From: an endosymbiont of unidentified scaly snail isolate Monju
GTDB lineage: Bacteria > Pseudomonadota > Gammaproteobacteria > Chromatiales > Chromatiaceae
NCBI RefSeq assembly: GCF_000801295.1
Contig: NZ_AP012978.1
Span: forward strand, 930,001 to 994,000
Direction of reading: 5' to 3'
DNA: 64,000 nucleotides
Below, piece after piece: positions 21,481 through 30,762 of this stretch. Within the stretch, counting starts at the first letter, position 1; each line of letters opens with the position of its first letter. The notes beneath the pieces are model-generated. The model was not told the DNA's origin. It made no database searches and saw nothing but the letters and a program-made list of their open reading frames with translations. The position numbers were made by a program, and so were the translations under genes.

Positions 21481-22098
21481 GTGAAAGGCATGGCAGACAA
21501 GGCAACAGCGGCGAATTCCAGGGGGTGGCTCTGCTGCCGGCCGGCATGCCTGGTGCTGGCGTGGGGGCTGGCGTTTTGCGCCGGCACCGTAACGGCTGCG
21601 GCTCCTGGGCGCTGGCTGGCGCCCGAAGTGCAGCGGACCATGTTCCGGCCGGTAAACGGAGCGGTCGCCCGGCGCCAACCGGCGTGGCCCCGGCGTGCGA
21701 CCGATTCGACGCTTGGCGTCTGGTACCAGCCCGTGGCCCGTTTCCGCCCGGACAGCCCGACCGTGCCGGTCGCGACCGAACCCCGCTCGGAAACCGGGCC
21801 TGCGGAGGCTGACGCGCATGCGCAGTTCCGGCCGTTCGCACGCCCACACATCGGTGACTCGGGGAAGGCGTCAGCAGCGCAGCCAGCCTGGTCCCCCGCT
21901 TATCTCCCGTATCTGGTCTCATCCTATCCGGCAGGAGGTTGGGGGTGGCCGGTCGTGGCGCCCTTTCCGCCAATTCCCTTGCCCTTTTGGGGGGCACCTT
22001 ATGGTACCGTAACCCCCTATGTGCCCCCGCCGCTGGCGCCCCACGCGCCGTGGCCCCATGTACCGCCCCTGGTCTCGCCCTACTGGCCTTACCGGTAG
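21481..22098 (+). CDS. Secreted Pro/Trp/Tyr-rich protein, unknown function
   Basis: I do not recognise this protein. It has about 205 residues from GTG 21481, or 202 from ATG 21490. A hydrophobic segment ending GTVTAAA looks like a signal peptide. The remainder is low-complexity and rich in Pro, Ala, Arg and aromatic residues. The C-terminal third alternates Pro with Tyr/Trp/Phe (for example PFPPIPLPFWGAPYG). There are no Cys after the signal region and no catalytic motif. It shares this character with the next gene, 26 bases downstream, so the two are probably co-transcribed. A structural or coat role is a guess only. Confidence 0.6.
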   Translation: MKGMADKATAANSRGWLCCRPACLVLAWGLAFCAGTVTAAAPGRWLAPEVQRTMFRPVNGAVARRQPAWPRRATDSTLGVWYQPVARFRPDSPTVPVATEPRSETGPAEADAHAQFRPFARPHIGDSGKASAAQPAWSPAYLPYLVSSYPAGGWGWPVVAPFPPIPLPFWGAPYGTVTPYVPPPLAPHAPWPHVPPLVSPYWPYR

Positions 22099-22124
22099 GC
22101 CGGGGCGGCAACGAGAGGTAGAGA

Positions 22125-22928
22125 ATGAAAGTCGAATGCATCAGGAAGCTGTTTCTGCCCTGCCTGGTGAGTCTGGTCTCCATGCAGGTGACGCTGGCCG
22201 CCGAAACGACGCAGTGGCGGCCCGACGCAGCGCAACCGCCGGCACCGCCGCAAGCCCCTGTCGCCCCGCTGCCGCCACCGCCGCCCGTGCAGCCGCGGTT
22301 CCGGCCGGTGCCCGCCGCCGCCTGGCAGCCATCCCGGCCGATGACGCCTTATCCGGGACAGCCCTTCGTGAACATGGGCATCCCGCCCGCACCGCCACCG
22401 CCGGTGGTTCCGGCCTTTGCGCGCCAGTATGCGTGGCGGCCCGTGAGTCCCCCGCTGATCGCGCCGCGTCCGGCCCATGCCTGGATGCCGCCAGGTGCCG
22501 CCTGGGCGCGAGGCTATCGGCCCGCGCCCCCGCCGCCACCGCGTTATCGCCCCTTGCCGCCGCCGCGTCCGGCTTTCCCCATGACCGGCCCGGTACCGCG
22601 TGCGCCTTATGCTTACCCGCCGCTGGGCTATTATCCGCCTCCCTATCCGGGCGTTCCGTTCCGCGGGGCGCTGGGACAGCCGTATCCCATGTCCTTCTGG
22701 CCGGGACCCTATCCCCCGCCCGGGCCGGCTCTGACATTGACGCCCTGGGGGGTGATGCCGGCCGGCAACGGCTGGTCCGATCCGTATTTCACCCGCCGCT
22801 GGCCAGGCCCTGTCTATCGCAGGCTCGGGGTCGGCAGCCGGCGGTCCTCCTGGGGCGGTTTCCTGCCGGGTTGGATGCCGCTGGCCGGCACCCCCTGGGG
22901 TGGTGACTGTTTCTGGTGTGGTAGCTGA
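22125..22928 (+). CDS. Secreted proline-rich protein, unknown function
   Basis: The 267-residue protein has a signal peptide (MKVECIRKLF to about residue 26) and a mature part dominated by Pro with Tyr, Trp, Arg and Gly. Poly-Pro tracts and repeated P-x-Y/F and RP-x-P elements are visible. The C-terminus ends with a Gly/Trp-rich patch and two cysteines (GDCFWCGS). GAGAGG precedes the ATG. The last bases lie just ahead of the ParA-like gene. Sulfur-globule envelope proteins are also small, secreted and aromatic-rich, but they are Gly/Asn-rich, so I do not assign that function. Confidence 0.65.
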   Translation: MKVECIRKLFLPCLVSLVSMQVTLAAETTQWRPDAAQPPAPPQAPVAPLPPPPPVQPRFRPVPAAAWQPSRPMTPYPGQPFVNMGIPPAPPPPVVPAFARQYAWRPVSPPLIAPRPAHAWMPPGAAWARGYRPAPPPPPRYRPLPPPRPAFPMTGPVPRAPYAYPPLGYYPPPYPGVPFRGALGQPYPMSFWPGPYPPPGPALTLTPWGVMPAGNGWSDPYFTRRWPGPVYRRLGVGSRRSSWGGFLPGWMPLAGTPWGGDCFWCGS

Positions 22929-22947
22929 AACGATCGAGGAGTCGTCG

Positions 22948-23583
22948 GTGATCACCATGATTGGCAGTCTGAAGGGCGGGTCGGGCAAGAGCACGGTCAC
23001 GTTCAACCTGGCCATTTGGCTGAAGCTGGCGGACAGCGAGGTGGCGGTGGTCGATGCCGATCCCCAAGCGACGCTTTCGGATGTGTTGATGGTGCGGGCA
23101 GAGGAGGACTATCACCCGACGGCTCCCCGGCTGAAGGCCGATGTCCTGAAGTCCCCCGAGGCGTTGGGAGAGTATGAACAGGTGTTGATCGATGTCGGCA
23201 CCGCATCCATGGACAATCTCAAGCAGGCCATTGCAGTGGCCGACCGCATCCTGGTCCCGGTACCGCCCAGCCAGGCGGATATCTGGTCCACCCAGCGTTT
23301 TCTTCGTTTCGTGGCCGCCAATGCGGGCGATCGCGACATCGAGGTGCTGGGTTTCATCAATCGCGCCGATACCCACCATGCCATTCGCGAGTCCGACGAG
23401 GCGGCCGCGGCGCTGATCAGTCTGCCGGGGATTCGTTACCTGAAGCCGCGGCTGGCACAGCGCACCGTCTATCGGCGCTCGTTCAGCGAGGGGCTGGCGG
23501 TGTTCGAGCAGCAACCACGCGGCAAGGGGGCTGCGGAGTGGAACGCCCTGGCCGCAGCCCTGTATCCGGATTTGCTGGGCTGA
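22948..23583 (+). CDS. ParA/MinD-like ATPase
   Basis: The 211-residue protein has the deviant Walker A KGGSGKST near its N-terminus (K9), the A-prime/Walker B equivalent VVDADPQATLSD, and a later VLIDVGTAS strand. ParA-type ATPases position plasmids, chromosomes or protein complexes by binding DNA or membrane as ATP dimers. GTG 22948 was preferred because GAGGAG sits six bases upstream and the product then starts MITMIGSLKGG, as in the family. An earlier GTG at 22900 would overlap the previous gene. No ParB partner or parS-like sites are visible. The next gene encodes a TPR membrane protein, so this may be a protein-positioning ATPase. Confidence 0.85.
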   Translation: MITMIGSLKGGSGKSTVTFNLAIWLKLADSEVAVVDADPQATLSDVLMVRAEEDYHPTAPRLKADVLKSPEALGEYEQVLIDVGTASMDNLKQAIAVADRILVPVPPSQADIWSTQRFLRFVAANAGDRDIEVLGFINRADTHHAIRESDEAAAALISLPGIRYLKPRLAQRTVYRRSFSEGLAVFEQQPRGKGAAEWNALAAALYPDLLG

Positions 23584-23586
23584 GCC

Positions 23587-24185
23587 ATGTGGCGCGGGTT
23601 TGGGCAATGGCTCAACTGGCTGGCCTGTCACCTGGTCGCGATCGGGTTTCTCGCCTTTCTGCTCGTGGCTGTGCTGTTTCGCGGGCCCTTGTTCGGGTTG
23701 TCCGAACAGGCGGTGACAGGAGACGCAAGTCCCCGGGAGTGCGTCGGCAACGTCGGTGGGGGCCGTGAACAAACCCTCCCTGGCCACCGAGGCGAATCCG
23801 CCGGGCAGGGACGTGGCCCCGTCAGGGGAAGGGTCGGAAGCGACGGGCGAGGCCGCCGCGGTTGCGACCCTTCGGTGAGGACGAGAACCGCCTGCCGGCA
23901 GATGCCTTGCTCAAGCGTGCGCGGAACGCCTTCTGGGACGGCCAGCCGCAGAAGGCCGAGGTGCTGTACCTGCGTTACCTGCAGATGCGGCCCGATGACG
24001 TCAACGGCTTTGGCGAGCTGGGCAACCTGTACCAGTCCATGGGACGCACCCGCGATGCGCTGGATGCCTATTACGAGGCGGGTGTGCGTCTGCGTGCCGA
24101 GGGAGATCGCAAGCAGCTGGCGCGGATCGTCGAATGGCTGGAGAAGGCGAGCGACCCGCGTGCACGCGAATTGAGCGCACAGTGA
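23587..24185 (+). pseudogene. TPR membrane protein with two apparent frameshifts
   Basis: The N-terminus (from ATG 23587) encodes one hydrophobic segment, residues about 12-34. A low-complexity Ala/Gly/Ser/Glu linker then continues only if the frame changes near 23715-23760, and a second change near 23870 is needed. The C-terminal part is clean: ADALLKRARNAFWDGQ, LYLRYLQMRPDD and GELGNLYQSMGRTRDALDAYYEAG, which form about two tetratricopeptide repeats, ending at 24185. Repaired, the protein has about 199 residues. It begins three bases after the ParA-like gene, suggesting the two act together. The linker is GC-rich, so sequencing indels are quite possible. Confidence 0.6.
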
Positions 24186-24389
24186 GGCCGTGTTTCCACA
24201 CCGGACAGGAATGGCGCATTTCGGTGGGAGATCGCGCTTCACGTCTTCTGGTTGGAGCCTCTTTACTTTAATCCCTGATCAGGCCCAGTCTCCCCCGGAG
24301 ACGAGGAGAGCCTTGCCTTTACCGGTGTTAGTGTGATTCACGATTGTCTGTGTTATTTTTTATTCTGATTTTCAGCCGGATAGCGACAC

Positions 24390-24887
24390 ATGAGTGAACA
24401 GGAGAGCGAAGCCCCCAAGGCGATCTCGCACGAAGATGAGTACGCGCGCCTCTCCGAGGTGTTCGAGTCCAGCGCGCGGCGCTGGGAGTTGATCATCTAC
24501 CCCTCCCTGTTCGCCTTCATCGTTCTGGCGCTCTACGGTTTCTACCTGATCTACAACCTGCAACGTGATGTGCATTACCTGGCCATCAGTGTCGATCGCA
24601 ACATGACCACCCTTGCGGGCAACATGCAGGTGGTCGCCAAGAACATGGGGCAGCTCACCACCAATGTGCGTGCCATGACGGTGAGCCTGGATTCCATCGA
24701 TCACAAGGTGAGCACGCTCGAGCCCATGCTGGCCAACATCCATTCCATGGATCAGTCGATGCGCGACATGACACGCACCACCGGCGCACTGAATGCCGCC
24801 GCGCAGGGAATGAACCTTCACATGTATCGCATGAACCGCGATCTGGGACGGCCGATGCGGATCATGAATGCCTTCATGCCCTGGTGA
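24390..24887 (+). CDS. Single-TM, Met-rich coiled-coil protein (family member 1 of 3)
   Basis: I do not recognise a named family. The 165-residue protein has a charged N-terminus, one TM at about residues 34-56, and then about 100 residues of predicted helix. Met recurs there every 3-7 positions (for example NMTTLAGNMQVVAKNMGQL). It ends in MRIMNAFMPW. The same architecture and a similar C-terminal motif recur in the genes at 61991 and 62588. It is preceded by 204 AT-richer bases without a gene, which probably hold its promoter. It follows the ParA/TPR pair on the same strand. Confidence 0.8.
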   Translation: MSEQESEAPKAISHEDEYARLSEVFESSARRWELIIYPSLFAFIVLALYGFYLIYNLQRDVHYLAISVDRNMTTLAGNMQVVAKNMGQLTTNVRAMTVSLDSIDHKVSTLEPMLANIHSMDQSMRDMTRTTGALNAAAQGMNLHMYRMNRDLGRPMRIMNAFMPW

Positions 24888-24917
24888 CAGGTCCTTGGTG
24901 CTGCCGGCCCCGAGGGT

Positions 24918-27020
24918 TCACTCGTTGCCGACGACGTCGATCTGCGGGGCGGGTTCCTGCAGGAAATATCCCTGGATGTAGTTGATGTTCATGCTCCAGA
25001 GCGTGGCCAGGGTATTGGCATCCTCGATGCCCGTGGCAGCTGTCTTCATGCCCGCCTGTTGAAGCCCGGCGTTGAGCTCGGCGAGGCGCTCCTGGCGCTT
25101 GACATCCGAGGGCAGGTCCCTGGTCAATTCCGGCGAGAGGCGGACGAGTTCCACGTGATAGTGCTGTAGCAGATCGTAGTTGGTGAAACCGTCCTTTATG
25201 CCATTGCAGCTGATCTGGCAGTTGATTTTCTTCAGGCCTTCGATCAGGCGCATCAGTCCGGGTGGGCGTTGCTGCAACAACTCCAGATCGAACTGGAAAT
25301 ACAGCCAGGCTCCCTTGGCCTTGAATTCGCGCAGGCAATCACACACCCAGAGCAGCATGGAATCGTCCAGTGCGCCGTCATGGGACAGGGTGATGTGGAA
25401 ATTGATCTTGCGTCCGATGCTGCGGTGGCGGGAGAGCTCGCTGATGGCACGGCGGATAACCCAGCGATCGATCTCGCTCAGGCGCTCGCTGCGATTGGCG
25501 TGCTGATAGAACCAGGCGGGTTCGCGTTCGACGTCGTTTTCGTCGATCAGCCGCACGAAGACCGAGTAGTTTTCTCGTGTATCACCTTCCAGGCTCACGA
25601 TGGGCTGGTAGAGCAGCCGGAATCCATCGTGTTCCAAAGCACCGTCGATCAGGCCGACGATCTCGGTGTCGACTTCGGGAACAACCGGTTCCTCCAGGTC
25701 GATATCGTTGAACACGCTGATCGGTTCGCTGGCCGGGTCCCGTTCCGTGCGAGCATAGCGTGCAGCGCGCCGGCAACGGCGGATGAGTTCCAGGGCGCTG
25801 AGGTTACTTGCCTGGCTCGAGGTGATGGCTCCAAGGCTGAACTCCGGCGGTTCCGCCAGCTCGCAGGCTTCCTGTATCGAACCCTGGTGCAGCGTGTCGA
25901 GGCAGCGTTCGGCCACCTCGTCGGGAGACTTCCTGGAGTGGGTGAGGACCAGGAATTCGTGATCGCCAAAGCGTGAGAGCAGGTCGTCGCTGAAATGGGA
26001 CCGCAATATCTCGGCAGTCTTCTTCAGCAGCCGGTCCCCCTTGTCGATGCCTTCGCGATCGCACAGTTCGGCAAAGTTGTCGATGCTGATCTCCATCAGC
26101 ATGGCGTTGTCGCGGAAACCGCCGGTTGTCTGGATGCGCTCCAGGGCGCCCACGAAGGCATGGCGGTTGAACAGCTGGGTATGCGGGTCACGGTCGATGA
26201 GCTGGCGGATGCGCGCTTGCAGTTCACCGTTGGTAGAGTCGGTGCGTATCAGCACCTGGAGGCAGGGTTCGTCGTTGACCTCCAGGGGATGCAGCTCGAT
26301 ATCGGCCTCGAACTCGCCGCCGTCCCTGTGGCGGCAGCGCAGCTTCTTGCGCACCTCCTTTTCCCCGGCTTGCCGGAGCAGCCGTTTGAAGGTGTTCCGG
26401 TCTTCGGGAGCTACCAGGTCCATCATGGTGATGCTTTCCATGTCTTCTGCCGACAGGCCGAAGAGTTCCCGGTAGACCGCGTTGCTCTGGATGTGCAGCC
26501 CCTGGTGGATGTAGGCGATAGCGTCCCGTGAGCTCTTGAGCAGTTTCTGGAAACGCAGTTCGGCATTGGCGAGCCGATGCCGCGTGTGTGCCAACTCCTG
26601 CCGCAGCAGCAGGGTGTGGTATTCGCGCTGGATGGCGAAGACAAGACGACCGATGGATATGGAGTGCAGCAGGTCCCGCACGCCGTTCTCGCGGGCATAT
26701 TCTGCCCAGGCAGGCGGGTTCTCGCTCAGCAGGATGATGGACGCCGCGGGGTTTTCCTCGCGGATCATCTCGATGGCGATGTCAGGTGGCAAGGTTGCCG
26801 AGTCGGCGTTGATGGTCACCAGGTCCGCGGGTTCCGTCTCGAGCAGGCGCAGCAGGCCTTCGCGGGTCTCGGTGCTTTCCATGCGCACCGGTTGGCCGCT
26901 GTTGCGCAGGGCATTGGCACAGCGGCTGGCGTCCTCGGCCGAACTGCCGATCATCAGTAGCTCGAGTGGCGAATCGCCATTGTCCAGGCTTTGGAAAACC
27001 GAATCGGGGATGGCTACCAT
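24918..27020 (-). CDS. FimX-like degenerate GGDEF-EAL c-di-GMP receptor
   Basis: The 700-residue protein is arranged as an N-terminal REC-like domain (about 18-130), a PAS domain (about 155-260), a GGDEF-like domain and an EAL-like domain. The GGDEF motif is replaced by FGDHEF (351-356). The EAL motif is replaced by SVF (486-488 in NYSVFVRL), so neither catalytic activity is expected. This matches FimX of Pseudomonas and Xanthomonas, a c-di-GMP binding protein that controls type IV pilus assembly. The upstream gene encodes a PilZ-like protein, which strengthens the comparison. No pilus genes are in the window. Confidence 0.85.
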   Translation of the reverse strand: MVAIPDSVFQSLDNGDSPLELLMIGSSAEDASRCANALRNSGQPVRMESTETREGLLRLLETEPADLVTINADSATLPPDIAIEMIREENPAASIILLSENPPAWAEYARENGVRDLLHSISIGRLVFAIQREYHTLLLRQELAHTRHRLANAELRFQKLLKSSRDAIAYIHQGLHIQSNAVYRELFGLSAEDMESITMMDLVAPEDRNTFKRLLRQAGEKEVRKKLRCRHRDGGEFEADIELHPLEVNDEPCLQVLIRTDSTNGELQARIRQLIDRDPHTQLFNRHAFVGALERIQTTGGFRDNAMLMEISIDNFAELCDREGIDKGDRLLKKTAEILRSHFSDDLLSRFGDHEFLVLTHSRKSPDEVAERCLDTLHQGSIQEACELAEPPEFSLGAITSSQASNLSALELIRRCRRAARYARTERDPASEPISVFNDIDLEEPVVPEVDTEIVGLIDGALEHDGFRLLYQPIVSLEGDTRENYSVFVRLIDENDVEREPAWFYQHANRSERLSEIDRWVIRRAISELSRHRSIGRKINFHITLSHDGALDDSMLLWVCDCLREFKAKGAWLYFQFDLELLQQRPPGLMRLIEGLKKINCQISCNGIKDGFTNYDLLQHYHVELVRLSPELTRDLPSDVKRQERLAELNAGLQQAGMKTAATGIEDANTLATLWSMNINYIQGYFLQEPAPQIDVVGNE

Positions 27021-27074
27021 GAGCGTTGCTTGTTTCTGTCGTCGCGGCCGAGAATCATTGGGCGCCTGATGCCG

Positions 27075-28994
27075 CTACAACGAATTCCATAGACTGTCGA
27101 ATTCATTATACGGTTTCGAGGATTGCCCTTCCGAGTCTTCCCCACTTGCGACCAACTCGAAGCCGAGACGTGCGAAGGCGCTGCTGAAATCGATCAGACG
27201 GGTCAGGCGGATGACCTGCCTGTCGCCGGGCAAATCCTCCAGAACGAACTGGCTTCCTGTCGGGTAGGAAGTGCTGTTGAACACCAGACTGGGCTCTTCG
27301 TTCCCACGCGGCGGATGATGGAAATCCAGGATGAAGCAGGGGATCTTTTCCAGCGCCTTTCTGCTGCTCTTGCCAGAGTTTAACGGGCGTGCATGGGTGG
27401 CCCGAACATGGGTGGAAATCACTTCCATGCCGAGTTCCAGTCGTTCCTGGCTGATGCTGTGCATCCAGCGAATGACCGCCAGGCTGTAGTCCAGGGGGTT
27501 GTCCTTGCTGCCCACGCCCAGCAACTGGCCGACCTTGACCTTGGGCGGATGGTCCTTGGCGAGCCACTGTATGCAGTACCCGCCAGCACTCTCGTTGAGC
27601 GTGGTCACCTCCATTCCCTTGGGATCGAGCGGATCGATCATGCGGCTTTCCTGCCACTCGGCGGGTGTTCCGGGCTTGTCGGCCAGGGGGTTGCCGTTGA
27701 GCAGAAAGGAGCTGTTTTCGTTGACCAGAGAAGTTCCCGATTGCAGGTCGAGACTGGTTGGGGCCAGAGAGAGCTGACTATCGTCGATGGCGCCCAGTGG
27801 ATCGATCTGGTGTGCACTGGTCAGGGCCGGAATGTTGATGTTTGGACTGCTGTTGAAGGTTGAAGGCAGTTCCTCGCTGGGACTGGGAGGCAGGGGGCTG
27901 GGCGAGAGGGCAGCATGAATCGAACGGAAGCCGGTCAGCACGTGGAGCGAGAAATGCAGCCGGGTGCGCACGAACTGGCGTTCTGCCGGGGCGTGCCAGC
28001 TACGGATCAGTTGTCGCAGCAGGGCTCGCGAGATGAGTGGTTTTCCAGGACGTATGTCACCCGATCCGTCGAGCGGGGCCTCCTCGTATTCCGCGTGCAG
28101 TCGCTGGATCAGGGGGCGTACGTCGAGTATGGCGACATGGCGACTGGCGATGGGCATGCGCAGGGCGTTGTGTATCGGCCCCTCGTCGGACGTCAGGCTC
28201 ACGTTCAAGGCGCCGTTGGCTGGTATGTCGTCGTCCATTCCCAGGAAATGCGTCTGGCCAGACCATTCGAGCGTCTTCTGGAAGGTGATTTCCAGGTGAG
28301 ACTGGCGCAGCCGCGAAGGCACCGTGGCGGCAAACAGCAGCAAGGCCTTGTAGCGTTCCTCTATGGTGGAGACCTCCTCGATATCCTCCATCTTCATTTT
28401 CACCGGGATGCGATGGATATGGTTCTGGCGGGAGAAGGCATATACCGCGTTGACCTGCTTCCACAGCTGTGCGGGTGGCCGGGTGTAGGCCAGGCAGGCC
28501 TGGAGATAGACCCGGCCCAGATAGTGCAGGGTGCGGTGCAGGGCGATCACCAGCAGTTTGCGATCGAAGCGTTCGGTTGCCCCCGAGAGCATCCGCTCCA
28601 CGATGATCTTGTACGATGTGGCCAGTTCGTTGTTCAGTTCGCGCGCCAGCACCACCGTCTTCCAGGCCTTCTTCGACAAAGGAAAGCCCACGTCGATGTA
28701 GTGTCGCCGCAGGTTGTGGCAGACATAGTCCACCGTCGGGCGGAACAACTCCACCACTTTGGCACGTACCAGGTCCGGGATCTCGTAGCGGTTGAAATCC
28801 AGGAGCGTGGTATAGACCTGGCGCGAGGTCTCGCCGATGTTGGCCAGGGGCAGGGAAGCAATCCATTCGGCCGTGTCCCTGGGCTCGAGCAGCATGCTGT
28901 TCTCGGGGGCAGGCGACTGTTCCGGCACGACCAGCCCCAGGGTGCTGGCGGTGCCAGTCCGTTCGTCGGTCCTTGTCAGTGTTTCGTTGTCCAT
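27075..28994 (-). CDS. Large protein with a C-terminal PilZ-like domain, unknown function
   Basis: The 639-residue protein is mainly helical over its first 330 residues. It has a Ser/Pro-rich linker (about 370-400) and a C-terminal region resembling PilZ domains: NESAGGYCIQWL, then KVGQLLGVGSKDNPL and AVIRWMHSIS. The classical RxxxR c-di-GMP motif is not obvious, so binding is uncertain. GGAGGAA lies nine bases before ATG 28994, chosen over an upstream in-frame Met that lacks a ribosome site. It is followed after 54 bases by the FimX-like gene on the same strand. I infer they work in the same c-di-GMP pathway. Confidence 0.75.
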   Translation of the reverse strand: MDNETLTRTDERTGTASTLGLVVPEQSPAPENSMLLEPRDTAEWIASLPLANIGETSRQVYTTLLDFNRYEIPDLVRAKVVELFRPTVDYVCHNLRRHYIDVGFPLSKKAWKTVVLARELNNELATSYKIIVERMLSGATERFDRKLLVIALHRTLHYLGRVYLQACLAYTRPPAQLWKQVNAVYAFSRQNHIHRIPVKMKMEDIEEVSTIEERYKALLLFAATVPSRLRQSHLEITFQKTLEWSGQTHFLGMDDDIPANGALNVSLTSDEGPIHNALRMPIASRHVAILDVRPLIQRLHAEYEEAPLDGSGDIRPGKPLISRALLRQLIRSWHAPAERQFVRTRLHFSLHVLTGFRSIHAALSPSPLPPSPSEELPSTFNSSPNINIPALTSAHQIDPLGAIDDSQLSLAPTSLDLQSGTSLVNENSSFLLNGNPLADKPGTPAEWQESRMIDPLDPKGMEVTTLNESAGGYCIQWLAKDHPPKVKVGQLLGVGSKDNPLDYSLAVIRWMHSISQERLELGMEVISTHVRATHARPLNSGKSSRKALEKIPCFILDFHHPPRGNEEPSLVFNSTSYPTGSQFVLEDLPGDRQVIRLTRLIDFSSAFARLGFELVASGEDSEGQSSKPYNEFDSLWNSL

Positions 28995-29136
28995 CGTGTT
29001 TCGCTTCCTCCGCTCGGCGGGGCCGCCTGTCGATCTCTCCAGGCGTGGCGTCCCTTCCCTGGGCTCAGGCCAGCCCTGCCGAGCGGGCACAACGACGCCG
29101 CTCCCGGTTCAGGGCACTGTTTCCAAGTCTAGCAGC

Positions 29137-30147
29137 CTACGGGGCCTCCATGGGGCGTTTGCTGGGCTCCCCGGGCACCTCGCGCACCAACCGGGGCAGC
29201 AGGTAACCCGGAAGCTGCGCGCACAATTGCCGATGCAGCGCACCGGCTTCGTCGCTGGAAACGGCGAAATGTGCGCTGCCGGCGACCGGATCGAGCAGGT
29301 GCAGGTAATAGGGCAGGACTCCGTGGTCGAACAGGGCCTCACTGAGTTCGGCCAGGGTGGCCGCCTCGTCGTTGACCCCACGCAACAGGACCGACTGATT
29401 GAGCAGGGTCACCCCGGCCTCGCGCAGTGCACGCAGGCCGGGACGCAATGCGGGAGCAAGTTCGCGCGGATGATTGGCGTGCAGCACCAGGCTGACTCCA
29501 AGACGACTGGCGGCCAGGCGCGAGACCAGGCGCCCGGTGAGCCGTTCCGGCAGCACCAGGGGCAGGCGGCTGTGGATGCGCAGGCGTCGCAGCTGTGGCA
29601 GTTCTTCGAGCCCGTCGAGCAAGACCTGCAGGCGTCCATCGGACAGGCTCAGCGGGTCGCCGCCGCTGAGGATGACCTCGCGGATCTCCGGCATCTTCCG
29701 CAGGCGTGCCAGCACGGCCGCCGGGTCACGGAGCGCGCTGTCTTCTGCATAGGGGTAGTGGCGGCGGAAGCAGTAGCGACAGTGGATGGCGCAGGCGCCG
29801 GTGACCACCAGCAGGGCACGGCCATGGTACTTGTGGATGAGGCCGTCGCCCAGCGCGGCGGCACTGTCGCCTACCGGGTCCGTGACAAAGCCGGGTGCCG
29901 GGTGCCGTTCCTCGTCGAGCGGCAGCACCTGGCGCAGCAGTGGATCGCCCGGATCGCCACGTCGGATCAGTCCCAGGTAGTGCCGGGTGACGCGCAGCGG
30001 AAAGGTGGCAGCGGCCCGCTGTGCGCCGGCCAGCAGGGAGTCGGGTAGTTCGAGCAGGCGCAGCAGCTCGGCCGGGTCGGAAACGGCGCGTGCCAGCTCA
30101 CGCTGCCAGTCCTCGGGCTGGGACGGGGCGGGGGCAGAGGTTATCAT
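29137..30147 (-). CDS. epmB: EF-P beta-lysylation protein EpmB (lysine 2,3-aminomutase)
   Basis: EpmB is a radical-SAM, PLP enzyme that converts alpha-lysine to (R)-beta-lysine for attachment to EF-P. The 336-residue protein has the cluster motif CAIHCRYCF, the SAM-binding [10 protein letters not shown] and conserved [10 protein letters not shown] start at 30147 ([14 protein letters not shown]) fits the family better than 30183, which would touch the divergent efp start. It is divergent from efp, with 34 bases between the chosen starts, and epmA lies directly downstream of efp. Confidence 0.95.
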   Translation of the reverse strand: MITSAPAPSQPEDWQRELARAVSDPAELLRLLELPDSLLAGAQRAAATFPLRVTRHYLGLIRRGDPGDPLLRQVLPLDEERHPAPGFVTDPVGDSAAALGDGLIHKYHGRALLVVTGACAIHCRYCFRRHYPYAEDSALRDPAAVLARLRKMPEIREVILSGGDPLSLSDGRLQVLLDGLEELPQLRRLRIHSRLPLVLPERLTGRLVSRLAASRLGVSLVLHANHPRELAPALRPGLRALREAGVTLLNQSVLLRGVNDEAATLAELSEALFDHGVLPYYLHLLDPVAGSAHFAVSSDEAGALHRQLCAQLPGYLLPRLVREVPGEPSKRPMEAP

Positions 30148-30181
30148 TACCGGCTTATCGTGCCTTTGTGTCGAGGATGTC

Positions 30182-30754
30182 ATGGCTAGCTACAATACCA
30201 ATGAATTCCGCAGTGGTCTCAAGCTGATGCTCGATGGCGACCCTTGCGTCATCATCGAAAACGAATTCGTCAAGCCCGGCAAGGGCCAGGCCTTCAACCG
30301 CGTCAAGCTGCGCAACCTGAAGACCGGTCGGGTGCTCGAGAAGACCTTCAAGTCGGGTGAGTCGGTCGAGGCCGCCGATGTCATGGAGCGCGACCTGGCC
30401 TATCTCTACACCGACGGCGAGTTCTGGTACTTCATGGACAACGAGACCTACGAGCAGTACCAGGCCGATGCCAACGCCATGGGCGAGGCGGTCAAGTGGA
30501 TCAAGGAGCAGGACGTGTGCAACGTCACCCTGTGGAACGGCCAGCCGATCGTCGTCGAGGCGCCGAACTTTGTGGTGCTCGAGATCACCGAGACCGATCC
30601 CGGACTCAAGGGCGACACCTCGGGTGGCGGCGGCAAGCCGGCCACGCTGGAGACCGGTGCCGTGGTGCGGGTGCCGCTGTTCGTGCAGACCGGCGAGAAG
30701 ATCAAGGTCGATACCCGCTCTGGCGAATACGTCAGCCGCGCCAAGGACGACTGA
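30182..30754 (+). CDS. efp: Elongation factor P
   Basis: EF-P relieves ribosome stalling at polyproline. The 190-residue protein has the three OB-like domains of the family and the modified lysine K34 in [10 protein letters not shown], the EpmA/EpmB-type site. GAGG lies a few bases before ATG 30182. The gene is divergent from epmB and eight bases ahead of epmA, so substrate and both modifying enzymes are together. Several proteins in this window have long Pro runs (22125, 60943), which would depend on EF-P. Confidence 0.98.
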   Translation: MASYNTNEFRSGLKLMLDGDPCVIIENEFVKPGKGQAFNRVKLRNLKTGRVLEKTFKSGESVEAADVMERDLAYLYTDGEFWYFMDNETYEQYQADANAMGEAVKWIKEQDVCNVTLWNGQPIVVEAPNFVVLEITETDPGLKGDTSGGGGKPATLETGAVVRVPLFVQTGEKIKVDTRSGEYVSRAKDD

Positions 30755-30762
30755 TCCGCTTC

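Noticed and set aside
18631-21849. Very long minus-strand open frame opposite the RND pump gene
   Set aside because: It is the complement of a clear pump gene. Its translation is low-complexity (His/Arg/Gln-rich) and matches no family pattern, as expected for antisense frames in high-GC DNA.
21481-22928. Sulfur-globule envelope proteins
   Set aside because: Known sulfur-globule proteins are Gly/Asn/Tyr-rich. These are Pro/Arg/Trp-rich. Secretion and low complexity alone do not justify the name.
22948-24185. Plasmid-type partition system
   Set aside because: There is no ParB, no parS-like repeats and no replication gene. The partner genes are a TPR membrane protein and secreted proteins.
30496-30762. 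Upstream extension of epmA into efp
   Set aside because: The epmA frame is open through the end of efp, but ATG 30763 matches the family start and avoids a long overlap with a certain gene.
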